A stretch of 64,000 nucleotides of DNA from the NCBI GenBank assembly GCA_021907015.1, contig CP091064.1, positions 2,418,001-2,482,000 on the forward strand, in the 5' to 3' direction. Of this stretch, positions 1 through 11,121 are shown one piece after another. Both the position numbers and the translations under genes were made by a program. This DNA is from Pectobacterium sp. PL152 (lineage in GTDB: Bacteria > Pseudomonadota > Gammaproteobacteria > Enterobacterales > Enterobacteriaceae). Positions within the stretch are counted from its first letter, which is position 1; every line of letters begins with the position of its first letter. The notes under the pieces were generated by a model. It was given only the letters and a program-made list of their open reading frames with translations. It did no database searches and was not told the DNA's origin.

Positions 1-363
1 GAAATACTGTTCGACACCTTCGTCTTTCAGGGGGAAATAGGCTTCCAGTACAGCCAGAATGCCATCCGCGCCCAGTTCGACGTAGCGTTTCGTTTGCTCA
101 ACGGCATCCTGAATCGTTGTCGATGCGACACCGGCGATAACTGGTACACGGCCAGCCGTCGTCTCGATTACCGTTTTGACCACATCCAGACGTTGAGCCG
201 CAGAGAGATAGGCAAATTCACCGGTGCTGCCTAACGGCACGACGCCATGCACACCGCATTGAATCAGATGTTCAGTGAGCTGCGCCAAAACGGGCTTATC
301 AACCTGACCATCGGGCCTGACGGGTGACACCAGATAGGGAAAAACACCGCTAAACGTATTCAC
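1..363 (-). CDS. DapA/NanA-family aldolase (dihydrodipicolinate synthase-like), 3' part cut by window edge
   Basis: About 120 N-terminal residues of a TIM-barrel class I aldolase are visible; the rest, including the Schiff-base lysine, lies beyond base 1. The family motif GSTGEF appears near residue 45 and is followed by the typical region ending in a stretch on repeated beta/alpha units. Members cleave or condense pyruvate with an aldehyde (lysine synthesis, sialate or keto-sugar catabolism); which reaction applies here cannot be told. I choose the GTG at 363 because an AAGGAG Shine-Dalgarno sits six bases upstream; an in-frame ATG at 387 would lie inside a hairpin. The gene follows a family-5 solute-binding protein on the same strand, so it is probably part of a catabolic transport operon rather than the housekeeping dapA. 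Confidence 0.8.
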   Translation of the reverse strand, partial: MNTFSGVFPYLVSPVRPDGQVDKPVLAQLTEHLIQCGVHGVVPLGSTGEFAYLSAAQRLDVVKTVIETTAGRVPVIAGVASTTIQDAVEQTKRYVELGADGILAVLEAYFPLKDEGVEQYF

Positions 364-387
364 ACCGCTCTCCTTGTTATAGGTCAT

Positions 388-410
388 AAGGGGTGAAAAC
401 CTCACCCCTT
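388..410. terminator. Hairpin between solute-binding protein and DapA-like gene
   Basis: Perfect 9-bp inverted repeat (AAGGGGTGA / TCACCCCTT) with a 5-base loop in the 70-bp gap between the two minus-strand genes. There is no long T-run on the minus strand, so it may reduce rather than stop read-through, a common arrangement just downstream of a solute-binding protein gene. Confidence 0.45.
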
Positions 411-432
411 TTGGGTCATTGCTGAAAGGTAA

Positions 433-1983
433 CTATTTTGCGGAACGGACGAAGTACGGCAGCGTGTAGGCATCGGAACGGCCCACATAGGTATACTGCT
501 TTTTCATCGCCCAGGTGTTGGACAGGAACATGACCGGAATGACACCCAGATCGTTCATGCCAATGTTCATCGCCTCAGCCAGCAGCGCATCACGTTTGGT
601 TTCATCCAGCGTGACCCGTGCTTCGTTCAGCGTTTTATCAAAGACAGGATTGGAATAGCGACCACGATTACCCTGTCCTGCATTGGGGCCAAAGGTTTCT
701 AACAAGGGCCCCAATACCCCAGAAGCTTCCCCGGTTTCAATCGCGGCCCCGCCCATAATCAAACTGAATTCGAGACGAGACGCGCGTGAGAAGTACACAC
801 TGCCGGGCATCGTAACAACTTCGGTTTTGATGCCGGCGCGAGTGAACATTTGGCCAATGGCCTGAGCAATTTTAGAATCATTAGGATAACGATCGTTCGA
901 CGCGTGGAAGGTCAGCGTGAAGCCGTCGGGGTAACCCGCCGCCGCCAGTTCCTGTTTGGCTTTCTCCGGATTATAAACCGGCGCAGGAATGGAAGCGGAA
1001 TAGCCTGGGTACCCCTTCGGTACAAGCTGAGAGGCGACAACAGCCTGCCCCTCCATCACACGGTCGACGATTGCCTGACGATTAAGTGCTAAAGACATCG
1101 CCTGGCGTACTTCTTTTTTTAGTAATGGGTTTTTACCATCAGGACCTTTGGCGAACGGTGATTCCTCTCGCTGCTGGTCCATGTGAAGGTAAATAACACG
1201 ATTCCCTGGTGTTGAAATCGTTTTTAACTGCTGATTTTTTTCAATATTACTGCTGTCGGCTGTTGGAACGTTTTCGATCATGTCCACATCACCGGATAAT
1301 ACGGCTGCTACACGTGCACTACTGTTTTTAAATACACGGACAGTAACGTTGTCCCACTCTGCTTTTCCTCCCCAGTAATCGTCATTACGACTAAGGACTA
1401 CCCGGTCGTCCGGCACCCAGGAAACAAATTTGAATGGCCCTGTACCAATCACATCTTTTCCTGAATTCAACGTTTCCGTCGGGACGTTTTCAAGTCGGGC
1501 CGGTAAAATCGAAATCCGACTTAAATTATTCAGCAGCAGTGGCGAAGCCTCTTTTGTCTTAATCCGCACCGTTAGTGGATTAACTTCTATTACTTCAGCA
1601 ATGTCGCTGACGTAAGGTGCGTAAGAGCTAGGGCTGTTTTTCGATGCCAGCGCAACACGCTTAATGCTGGCAATCACATCTTTAGCCGTAAAATCACTGC
1701 CGTCGTGAAACTTAACGCCAGGACGCAATACAAACTCCCACGTCTTGTCGTCAATCACTTTCCAACTGGTTGCCAGGGCAGGTGCAATCTGCTGTTTTTC
1801 ATCCTGTACAACCAAACCGTCAAAAATATTGCGCGCCATTGCGCTATTCGCCCCACTCACATAAAACTGCGGATCCATTGATGTGGTGGAGGAAGCCAAA
1901 CCGATATTCAGGTCCGCGCTATAAACCAAAGGTGAAGATGAAAATAAAACGGTAAACAATAACGCCAGCGTTGATTTCTTCAT
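433..1983 (-). CDS. ABC transporter family-5 solute-binding protein (oligopeptide/dipeptide type)
   Basis: A 516-residue exported protein with a clear Sec signal peptide (Lys-rich start, hydrophobic core, cleavage around Ser-Ala 22-23). The mature part has the SBP_bac_5 pattern: WEFVLRPGVKFHDGSDFTA around residues 82-100, a GTGPFKFVSW segment near 180, and a C-terminal lobe. Family members deliver peptides, nickel, opines or glycosides to a DppBC/OppBC-type permease. No permease or ATPase genes are adjacent inside the window; they may lie beyond base 1. The gene diverges from a LysR regulator, with 142 bp between the starts, which probably controls it. Substrate is not predictable from sequence. 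Confidence 0.85.
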   Translation of the reverse strand: MKKSTLALLFTVLFSSSPLVYSADLNIGLASSTTSMDPQFYVSGANSAMARNIFDGLVVQDEKQQIAPALATSWKVIDDKTWEFVLRPGVKFHDGSDFTAKDVIASIKRVALASKNSPSSYAPYVSDIAEVIEVNPLTVRIKTKEASPLLLNNLSRISILPARLENVPTETLNSGKDVIGTGPFKFVSWVPDDRVVLSRNDDYWGGKAEWDNVTVRVFKNSSARVAAVLSGDVDMIENVPTADSSNIEKNQQLKTISTPGNRVIYLHMDQQREESPFAKGPDGKNPLLKKEVRQAMSLALNRQAIVDRVMEGQAVVASQLVPKGYPGYSASIPAPVYNPEKAKQELAAAGYPDGFTLTFHASNDRYPNDSKIAQAIGQMFTRAGIKTEVVTMPGSVYFSRASRLEFSLIMGGAAIETGEASGVLGPLLETFGPNAGQGNRGRYSNPVFDKTLNEARVTLDETKRDALLAEAMNIGMNDLGVIPVMFLSNTWAMKKQYTYVGRSDAYTLPYFVRSAK

Positions 1984-2093
1984 TCACTAACCCTCTATTC
2001 CATGATTGAGTACTGATGAAGTGTATTAAATCTTATGATTGTGAGTCTATGCGCCAGATTGGATAATGAAAAATTGCATTTTGTGTTAAATTG

Positions 2094-2108
2094 ATAACTA
2101 AATGTTAT
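2094..2108. promoter_or_regulatory. Candidate LysR-type binding site (T-N11-A dyad)
   Basis: ATAAC-N5-GTTAT forms a perfect 5-bp dyad with T-N11-A character directly upstream of the LysR gene and in the divergent promoter region shared with the solute-binding protein gene. Position and symmetry fit autoregulation by the neighbouring LysR protein; this is inference. Confidence 0.35.
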
Positions 2109-2125
2109 GTTTTAAGGTGACGAGC

Positions 2126-2998
2126 ATGCGTATCAATCCCCGTCAGGTTGAAGCCTTTCATAAAGTCATCCTCACCGGAGGCATCACCGCTGCCGCCAAC
2201 ATGATGTATATCACTCAGCCCGCGGTCAGCAGACTCATTAAAGACTTCGAAGACGCGCTGAATCTGAAGCTATTTGATAGAGACGGACGCGGCCTGATTC
2301 CACGCGCCGAGGCGATGAAGCTGTACCGGGAAGTCGAGCGTCTTTACTTAGGATTGGATCAAATCGGGCTGATTGCCGATGAAATTCGCCACGCCAAAGG
2401 CAGCGTACTGCGCATCGCCGCCGTTCAGGCGCTCTCGTTCCTTTGTTCCGACCAGGTTCTCCCTACCTTACTCAAGAAATACCCCGATCTTTCCCTGTTT
2501 CTGGACATCGAAAGCAGCAGCCGTATTACGGACGCGATTGCTGAAAACCACTATGACGTGGGGTTTATTTTCGGCCAGCCCGGCATCAAAGGGCTGGAAG
2601 CTGAACCGCTGGCTGACGCCAGTGCTGTCGCGGTGTTAGCGATGGATCACCCGCTTGCCACGGCGGATGAAATTACACTCGCCGACCTGGCTGGCACGCG
2701 CGCCATTCTGCCCGGCAGAACCACACCGCTGCGGGCGCAGATTGATATCTCCGCCAGAAAAGAACAAATCTATTTGCATAACCCCATCGAAACCTCAATG
2801 GCTAATTGCTGCGTGCTAGCGTCAAGAAACGTCGGCATCGGCGTGGTAGATTTTATTACCGCCCTGAACAGCCCTTCCCCGGTTATCGTTAAGCCTTTCA
2901 ATCCTGATATAAAAATGGCGTATTGCGCGGTTTACCCACCTCAAATTCCCCGCAGCCAAGTGGTGAATCACATCACTCAGGTTATGAAAGAAAAATAG
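2126..2998 (+). CDS. LysR-family transcriptional regulator
   Basis: A 290-residue protein with an N-terminal winged helix-turn-helix (residues about 4-62; motif AANMMYITQPAVSRLIKDFE) and a C-terminal periplasmic-binding-like effector domain beginning near residue 90. I take the ATG at 2126 because AAGGTGA precedes it by five bases; an upstream in-frame ATG at 2102 would add eight residues without a ribosome site and without family support. Divergent from the family-5 solute-binding gene, so it most likely controls that transporter and possibly the DapA-like enzyme in response to the imported substrate or a metabolite. The inducer is unknown. Confidence 0.88.
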   Translation: MRINPRQVEAFHKVILTGGITAAANMMYITQPAVSRLIKDFEDALNLKLFDRDGRGLIPRAEAMKLYREVERLYLGLDQIGLIADEIRHAKGSVLRIAAVQALSFLCSDQVLPTLLKKYPDLSLFLDIESSSRITDAIAENHYDVGFIFGQPGIKGLEAEPLADASAVAVLAMDHPLATADEITLADLAGTRAILPGRTTPLRAQIDISARKEQIYLHNPIETSMANCCVLASRNVGIGVVDFITALNSPSPVIVKPFNPDIKMAYCAVYPPQIPRSQVVNHITQVMKEK

Positions 2999-3433
2999 CG
3001 GACAGTCTGGAATTAAAATAATTTCCAATCGAAGTCGTTATTTTTACTAATGTATTTATTGAATAATTTATAATAGTGATTACATACGACTTTATTTTTA
3101 GGACCAATAGATTATATTTTTATAAATAAATCAAAATCATTCATAATAAAATTGCCTATCCAGCCACCTAGGAATTAGGATAAAAACTCAACTTTTATAA
3201 GCAACCTGAATAAAAACCAATAATTTATTTAATTAAAAAACATCATTAAGAGAATAACTATCAATTGATAGCTCATCACAACTCATATCTTAAGACGAAG
3301 AAATCATGACAAATAAGGTCACAATTTCTTATTTTTGTTTAATATTTTTTATTTCCCTCTTCACTTATTTTACCTTAACACATTAAGTGAAAAATATTTT
3401 TAAACAAAAAATCATTAAATAAGAGGTAAAGAT
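2999..3433. other. AT-rich intergenic region upstream of the bacteriocin
   Basis: No gene seen. The 435 bp are markedly AT-rich compared with the flanking LysR gene, and mark the left edge of a horizontally acquired bacteriocin unit. A good ribosome site (AAGAGGT) precedes the bacteriocin ATG. I looked for a LexA box (CTGT-N8-ACAG) as in many colicin genes and did not see one. Confidence 0.6.
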
Positions 3434-5981
3434 ATGAGTGGTGGTGAAGGAAGGAATCACGGTAAAGATGGCCCATCAGGTGGCATTAATAGTGGAAATA
3501 CTGGAGGTGGTAGAAATGGCGGAGATAATGGAGGCTATAATGGAAATGACCTCGGCGGGCATACTGTTGATAATGGTGATGGGACATCGACAACGACAGA
3601 TAATCGAGGTTCGATCACTCATAGTAACGGAGGAAATGAGAACACTAGCGTTAACTGGGGCAATGATAGAGGGAACAGTGGCGATCGAAACTCCTCAAAT
3701 AATGGTTCATCATCCTTAAGTGAAAAACCAGAATTACAAGTATCAATCAGTTTTGGTAATGCAGCACCACTTGCATTGGCTGCTGGTCAATGGGGATTCG
3801 AATTATTTAATTACTCAGAAATGGTAGCCAGTATTCGTACTGCATTAACGAGGCTATCAACATCTTTAATAAATACAATTCCCTACGCCAGTCGGTTGTT
3901 AGGTCTTCCATTTGGATTACTGTACCCATCATCTACTGCCACAAATGACATGGTTACACCTCATTTTGTAACTACTCTACCTGCGAAGGAAGTGACTGAT
4001 ACTTTGTTGGAGGATATTCCAACGCAAGTGGTAACGGGAATCAATATAAAAATTCATGATATTGTAAGCGTTGATAAACAATTTTTATCTTTGGTTCGGT
4101 CACCGACAACGCCAATGAGTGTACCTGTTGTTGCGGCAAAACCGACGAAGCGAGCGAATGTTTATACCGCTTCTATTGTCGCAGGTATGCCAGATATCCA
4201 TATAAAAGTCGAAGTTAGCACTAAAACACCCGCATTACCGACTAAATCTGTTGGTTTTGATGAGGTGAGAGATGAGGTAGGCGTAGTACCTTTTGCTTCA
4301 GGAGAAAATACACATGATGCAATCGTACACTTCCCCTCAGGAAGCAATATAGAGCCAATTTATATATCAGTAATAAAATTACTAACCCCTGAAGAGATTA
4401 AAAAACAAGAAGACGAGTTAAAGAAGAGACAAGAAAAATGGGATGCAGAGCACCCTGTAGAACTGACTGCAATTGATGTTATTAACAAAAGAACTGAGCT
4501 AGATAAAGTTAATTTATCGATTATTCAAACCAATGGACGTATAAATAATCTATCAGAGGAAATCGCAACAGACTTGGAAATATATTTATCTCTTCACCCA
4601 GAGGAAGATCCGTTAGACCCTAGTATTGGCGGGCGAATAAAAAATAGATACCAAGGGAAGGTAAATTCACTTGCTCGTGCCAAGGTAGATCTGAATTCTT
4701 TCTTAGAAAAACATGGTGAAGTTGAAAGAAACAGAAATCGTGCTGAAGAGTCACTCTTAGATATTCAGGAAAAAAATAAAGGTATTACTCGCTATCTATC
4801 CAAGTATGCTATGCATAGTATTCCTTTATCTTCTTCCATATCAATGAACCGTTTGCAGTTTGCTATTGCTGATGGTCTTTCGCTCAAAATCCCTGAAGCT
4901 ATTGAAAATAAATTAATTAATTTCTTTCCTGATTTTTATCAAAAGTCTCACGTATGAATACAGCTACAGGACCTATTGCATCAGTTATATTACAATATAT
5001 ATCAAGAGCAGGAAGTATAGATAATAAATTAATTTTAAAAGATTATGATACAATGTTCGCCATACCTGCCAGGTTATTATCTGACATAATTCCAATTGGC
5101 AATTTATCTGATATTTCCAGCAGAACTGGATCAGTAAATTTGCCTGTAAGGGCAGCATTTGTAAAAGAAAAAGATAAGTTGGTACTTAAACTATTTAAAA
5201 CAGGTATTCCTGGAGTATCGACAGAAGTGAAAGTTCTAAGTAGTTCTCTAGATAGTAGCACTGGATTATATAGAATTGATATAAACGGAGTTCCATTTAG
5301 AACCGTTTTAGAAAACCCGACCAATCCCCCTAAACCAGATATTAATAATACAGGAAGCCCTTTACCTGATTACCAAATCCCTGTGCATACAGGTATCGAA
5401 GTTAGACCTGTTAATGAGCTAACAATAACTATAACACCTGTTGCAGAGCCAGTAGAGTTTCATGACTATATAATCTGGACACCAACCGCAGATGGTACAG
5501 GAGTTGAACCTATTTATGTGGTATTCAGTGATCCTTATGGTGGAACAAAAAGAGGGACGTATAGCGGACGTAGCTATAATCCAGATAAAGCGGGTGGAGA
5601 GATACAAAACTTGGATTGGAAAAATGTCAAAATCGACCGTACGGGTGTGGATAAAGTGAAATTACATACAGGGAGATTTGGTGAGTCAGCAGATAACCAG
5701 GTAATGATTGCTCGTTTAGAGGAAATCCTTAAGGGGACCATTTCTGCAACAGATACTGATAAGCGATTTTATACTCATGAAATCAGAGAGCTTGAGAGGT
5801 ATAGGACTTTGGGAATTAAAGATAAAACCGTTCCTGATGGAGACATCCAAAAGCACAAGTTTGGAATAATACACACACAGCGACGTTAGAAGATTATAAA
5901 CTCAGAGATGACACATCATTGCTGTATACACCTGAAGCAATGAAAGCCTATGAAGAACAAGTGTGGAGAGAGAATAAATGA
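3434..5981 (+). pseudogene. S-type pyocin/colicin-like bacteriocin, reading frame broken twice
   Basis: Three pieces of one probable 849-residue killer protein. Piece 1 (3434-4957) starts with a Gly/Asn-rich tail typical of colicin E-type translocation domains, has a cloacin/pyocin-S segment ending in IEPIYISVI near residue 320, then a charged helical, coiled-coil-like stretch (about 320-460). Piece 2 (4954-5889) carries a second pyocin-S domain (EFHDYIIWTP ... EPIYVVFSDPYG) followed by a C-terminal toxin domain (KRFYTHEIRELERYR). Piece 3 (to 5981) supplies the domain's end (VWNNTHTATLEDY). One added T in the T5 at 4933-4937 and one added A in the A4 at 5849-5852 join all three. The alternative is that pieces 1 and 2 are two coupled genes (ATGA overlap), but no ribosome site precedes the second start. 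The toxin domain is known in S-type pyocins; its activity is probably nuclease but I cannot prove it. Confidence 0.8.
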
Positions 5982-6269
5982 TTAATTTTGGCGAAATAAT
6001 TCTAAATGAGAATACAAGGGATGTTATCGTATTTTTTGCGCGGAGCAAAAATGGTATAAGTTATCCTCAATTGATGGTTTTTTTCTCGCTACAGGCAAGA
6101 AGTTCATCAAACTGGCGAATTCTTGACTACAATTGAAAACCTTATTCAAGAAAAAGTAATTGTTATTGATGCTAAAATGACGGTTATAAAAGGTCCAAAT
6201 TGGAAAGAACCAAAATTTGTAACTGAGAAAAATACGGGATTGTATAAGAAAGTTTTATCCTATAAATAA
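5978..6269 (+). pseudogene. Probable immunity protein of the bacteriocin, frame broken once
   Basis: A small gene whose ATG overlaps the repaired bacteriocin stop by four bases (ATGA), the usual colicin-immunity arrangement. As read it stops early; changing the T7 run at 6078-6084 by one base less or two more joins it to a second half that ends at 6269, giving about 97 residues beginning MINFGEIILNENTRDVIVFF and ending KVLSYK. It is AT-rich like the toxin. I do not recognise the family; the function is inferred from position, size and overlap. As it stands the strain would express only a truncated protein, which argues that the break is a sequence error if the toxin is functional. Confidence 0.6.
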
Positions 6270-6286
6270 TCTATATAATTCAATAC

Positions 6287-6322
6287 AATTAACGGTGTTC
6301 GTTTGAACGTTCACCGTTAATT
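6287..6322. terminator. Hairpin after bacteriocin/immunity genes
   Basis: Perfect 11-bp inverted repeat AATTAACGGTG / CACCGTTAATT with a 14-base loop between the convergent immunity gene and yidA. No T-run follows on either strand, so termination is likely but not certain. A second short hairpin (TAGCCATC / GATGGCTA) follows at 6327-6345. Confidence 0.4.
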
Positions 6323-6371
6323 GGAATAGCCATCGGTGATGGCTAGGCTATTCAGCCTTATATCTCTCGAA

Positions 6372-7185
6372 TCAGGCATTCAGCACAAATTTCTCGATCG
6401 CATAAGCGACGCCGTCTTCCGTGTTGCTTTTGGTGACGAATTGGCTGGCTTCTTTCACTTCATCGATGGCATTGCCCATCGCTACGCCGATGCCCGCATA
6501 GCGAATCATCGCCAGATCGTTCTGCTGGTCACCCAGCGTCATGACGCTTTCGCGTGGAATGCCGAGGTGCTCCGCCAGCATCTTCACGCCTTCACCTTTG
6601 TTGACGCGCTTATCCAGAATTTCCAGATAGTATTCGGCACTCTTCATGATGGTGTAGCGTTCAAAGGCTTCCGGTGGAATCTGGCTGATGGCGCGATCCA
6701 ATATCTCTGGCTCATCAATCATCATCACTTTCGGGAACGTCAGGCCGCGATCCATTTCCTCAACCGCGCGATACTTCAACGGCATTCCGGTCAGGTGGGA
6801 TTCGTGAATGGTGTAAGGGCTGATGTCTTTATTGGCGGTATAGACGAAGTTGAAGTCCAACGCGTGAAAATGGGTGCCCAGTTTGCAGGCCAGCGCTTCG
6901 AAATAGAGATAATCGTCGAAGCTCAGCGCGGTTTGCGCTACGCAGTCACCGTTGATCGTACGCTGCACCAGCGCCGTTGTTGGTAATGCAGTAACAGCCT
7001 TCCTGCTGCAAATCCAGCTCCATCAGGTAGCGCTCGACACCAATGTAAGGACGACCGGTAGCCAACACGACCTGCACGCCTTTCTCTCTGGCAGCGGCAA
7101 TCGCGGCTTTTACCGCAGGTGAAATTTGATTTTGGGGCGTCAGCAACGTCCCGTCCATATCAATAGCGATCAGTTTTACAGACAT
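6372..7185 (-). pseudogene. yidA: Cof-type HAD sugar phosphatase YidA, frame broken once
   Basis: Residues match E. coli YidA throughout: N-terminal DMDGTLLTP with the catalytic aspartates (residues 9 and 11), a C2B cap, and the C-terminal motif GDQQNDLAMI that binds magnesium. YidA dephosphorylates a range of sugar phosphates in the cytoplasm. The frame changes near 6971-6974; two bases (one GC unit of a GCGCGC run) restore NGALVQRTINGD and a 271-residue protein, against 270 in E. coli. In E. coli yidA is also near gyrB. Probably intact in the organism. Confidence 0.85.
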
Positions 7186-7187
7186 AG

Positions 7188-7255
<68 letters not shown>

Positions 7256-7256
7256 G

Positions 7257-7436
<180 letters not shown>

Positions 7437-7465
7437 CTTGTGACCAACGTTTTCTGCAATCGCCG

Positions 7466-8920
<1,455 letters not shown>

Positions 8921-8940
8921 TTATTCAGGTTTGCATATTA

Positions 8941-9282
8941 TTAATTTATAAGCTTTTTCAGGGAGGAGATTTCCCGATGCAGTTGAATCAGCTCCTCCAC
9001 CAATTCACGGCATAGCATCGCGTTCATCAGGTGATCTTGCGCGTGAACCAGAATCAGGTTGACCGGGATTTTCCCGCTGCCCTCATCGGCACCAATCAGG
9101 GCCGTCTGGATTTGATGGGCTTTACGCGCCGCAACGGAAGCCGTGTTCAGCAGTTCCTCGGCCTTGTCCCAGTCATATTTTCTGGCAGCGATCAGCGCCT
9201 CCATTGAGCTGGAGCGTGCCTCTCCCGCATAGATAATCAGTTCCATTACTGTCGTTTCATCAAGAATGGTTTCATCGCGCAT
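8941..9282 (-). CDS. PTS lactose/cellobiose-family IIA component
   Basis: 113 residues of the all-helical PTS IIA family 3 (ChbA/LacF type). The phosphorylated histidine lies in ILVHAQDHLMNAM near residue 78-82. It passes phosphate from HPr to the IIB protein. The start ATG at 9282 (a GTG at 9285 is possible) lies inside the IIC gene, so the two are translationally coupled by an 11-14 bp overlap. Part of the IIB-IIC-IIA-BglA operon for plant beta-glucosides. Confidence 0.9.
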   Translation of the reverse strand: MRDETILDETTVMELIIYAGEARSSSMEALIAARKYDWDKAEELLNTASVAARKAHQIQTALIGADEGSGKIPVNLILVHAQDHLMNAMLCRELVEELIQLHREISSLKKLIN

Positions 9283-10585
9283 CACTCACTGTCTCCTCTG
9301 CTGTACCCACTTCTTGTTCGATCAACTGACGTTCATACATTTTGAAGAAGGGGTAATAGATTAAGGATGAGACGACAATCAGTACCCCCACCAGCACCAC
9401 CGCACGCCAGTCCCATCCCGTAGACCAGGCTGCGCCAATCGGGCCCGGCGTTGTCCAGGGCGCAAGAGAAATGACGCGATGCACCAAATCGGTTTTTAAC
9501 GCGATATAGGCAAGGGTGGCATTTACCAGCGGCGCAGTAATAAACGGGATGAACAGCAGCGGGTTCATCACGACGGGTGAACCAAAAATCACCGGTTCAT
9601 TGATGTTGAACATGCTCGGCACCACGGCCAACTTGCCGATAGAGCGCAGATGAGCAGAACGGCTGCGCAGATAGAGAAAGACCAGCCCCATGGTCGCCCC
9701 CGATCCCCCCACCGTAATGAAGAACTGCCAGAAGGGCTCAATGAAAATTTTGGTGATCGGTGCGCCCGCGTTAAACGCTTCCTGATTGATTCCTAAGTTG
9801 GTCAGCCAGAACGCCTGCAAAATGCCGCCGACGATAACGGCGCCGTGAATCCCGGCAAACCACAGCAGGTGGCAGAGCAGCACCGCGATCAGGATGGCAG
9901 GAAGCGAATCGGATGCCGAGATAATCGGCGCGAAGACAGCCATGATCGCCTGCGGCAACAGCATGCCGAACTGGCTCTGCATGAACAGGCTAAGCGGGAA
10001 CAGCGTCAGGAAAATGGCAAGAATCGGGATCAGCAGATCGAAAGACTGGCGGATTTTCGGCGGTACCTGTTCCGGCAGGCGAATGCCAATATTGTGCTTC
10101 TGCAAAAAATGCATCAGCTCCGTCGAGTAGATCGCCACGATAATCGCGGTGAAAATCCCCTCGCCGCCCAGCGACCCAACCGGCAGACTTTTGTCGATTT
10201 GCGGCGCTGCAACGACCATAAACGACATCAGCGCCAGACTGGCGGCCATAAAACCGTTCATTTTATAGCTCTGCGCCAGGTTATAAGCGATGGCGCTGGT
10301 GATATACACCGCCATAATGCCCATCGTCATATTGTAGGGCATCATGATTTGTTCGCCGTGGCGTTCCACCATCCCCAGCCACCACTGCGCAAAAGCCCAT
10401 TCACTATTCGGGCTAAAAGGCGGATGAGCAAATAGCATCATAAAAGAGCCGACAATTAAAAAGGGCATTGACGCAATGAACCCATCTTTAATGGCAACAA
10501 CATGACGCTGGCTGGAAAGTTTCGCCGCAATGGGGCTAATACGGTTTTCGATAACGCTGAATAATGACTCGGTTAATTTACTCAT
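9272..10585 (-). CDS. PTS cellobiose-family IIC permease
   Basis: 437-residue integral membrane protein of the EIIC type-3 family (CelB/ChbC-like). Around eight to ten hydrophobic segments are visible, beginning with FIASMPFLIVGSFMMLFAH at about residue 33. The conserved region FNINEPVIFGSPVVMNP near residue 330 is the substrate-site signature of this family. It carries the disaccharide across the inner membrane while IIB phosphorylates it. Located between IIB (16 bp upstream) and IIA (overlapping). Cargo is probably cellobiose or an aryl-beta-glucoside, judged from the BglA gene in the same unit. Confidence 0.92.
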   Translation of the reverse strand: MSKLTESLFSVIENRISPIAAKLSSQRHVVAIKDGFIASMPFLIVGSFMMLFAHPPFSPNSEWAFAQWWLGMVERHGEQIMMPYNMTMGIMAVYITSAIAYNLAQSYKMNGFMAASLALMSFMVVAAPQIDKSLPVGSLGGEGIFTAIIVAIYSTELMHFLQKHNIGIRLPEQVPPKIRQSFDLLIPILAIFLTLFPLSLFMQSQFGMLLPQAIMAVFAPIISASDSLPAILIAVLLCHLLWFAGIHGAVIVGGILQAFWLTNLGINQEAFNAGAPITKIFIEPFWQFFITVGGSGATMGLVFLYLRSRSAHLRSIGKLAVVPSMFNINEPVIFGSPVVMNPLLFIPFITAPLVNATLAYIALKTDLVHRVISLAPWTTPGPIGAAWSTGWDWRAVVLVGVLIVVSSLIYYPFFKMYERQLIEQEVGTAEETVSDAR

Positions 10586-10601
10586 TATTCCTCCCGTTAT
10601 A

Positions 10602-10907
10602 TTACGCGATCATCGCCAGGGCATCGTTAAGGACTTTCTCCCCATTCATCATGCCGTAATCAACCATATTAATAACCGCGATCGGCTTCGCTTTTTCGTC
10701 AGCTATCGCTTTGAATTCAGGCAGTTTATACTTAATCTGCGGCCCCAAAAGGCAACAGTCATATTCATCAATCAGTTCACTAAACTCTTCAAAACCTACG
10801 GCTTTTATCTCGACAGCGATCGCCTTTTGCTCGGCGACCTTTTCCATCCGCTGTACCAGCATGCTGGTAGACATTCCTGCTGCGCAACAGAGTAAAATCT
10901 TATTCAT
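10602..10907 (-). CDS. PTS cellobiose/lactose-family IIB component
   Basis: 101 residues with the family-3 IIB phosphocysteine loop LLCCAAGMSTSM at residues 5-16. I start at the ATG at 10907, preceded by GAGGT; the longer reading from 10919 adds four residues with no better site. It takes phosphate from IIA and transfers it to the sugar bound by IIC. First gene of the operon, so its upstream region carries the promoter and the palindromic operator. Confidence 0.9.
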   Translation of the reverse strand: MNKILLCCAAGMSTSMLVQRMEKVAEQKAIAVEIKAVGFEEFSELIDEYDCCLLGPQIKYKLPEFKAIADEKAKPIAVINMVDYGMMNGEKVLNDALAMIA

Positions 10908-10959
10908 ACTGCACCTCACCGTCCGTTTTTTTATTATTCAAGCAAGACGAAAAATAATA

Positions 10960-10973
10960 TGCAACCGGTTTCA
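10960..10973. promoter_or_regulatory. LacI-family operator upstream of the PTS operon
   Basis: TGCAACCGGTTTCA is a 14-bp near-palindrome (only one mismatched pair) with the CG centre typical of LacI/GalR operators. It lies 53 bp upstream of the IIB start and 148 bp from the divergent LacI-family gene, the expected place for repression of both. Confidence 0.65.
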
Positions 10974-11121
10974 TATTGTTTTTACTGTTTTTTGAAGGCG
11001 ATCATAAATAGCGCAATCAGGGAATATTTTTATCCCTACACGCGTTATTGGTGATAAAAAAGGAGGATTTTTCCCTATAATGACGCCATAAAGCGGCGCA
11101 AAAGGAGAACGGGAAAGTACG

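Noticed and set aside
3000-3433. SOS (LexA) control of the bacteriocin
   Set aside because: Searched for CTGT-N8-ACAG in the AT-rich leader; no acceptable match seen.
9845-10435. 196-residue frame opposite the PTS IIC gene
   Set aside because: Low-complexity Arg/Gln-rich antisense shadow of a membrane protein gene; no start signal.
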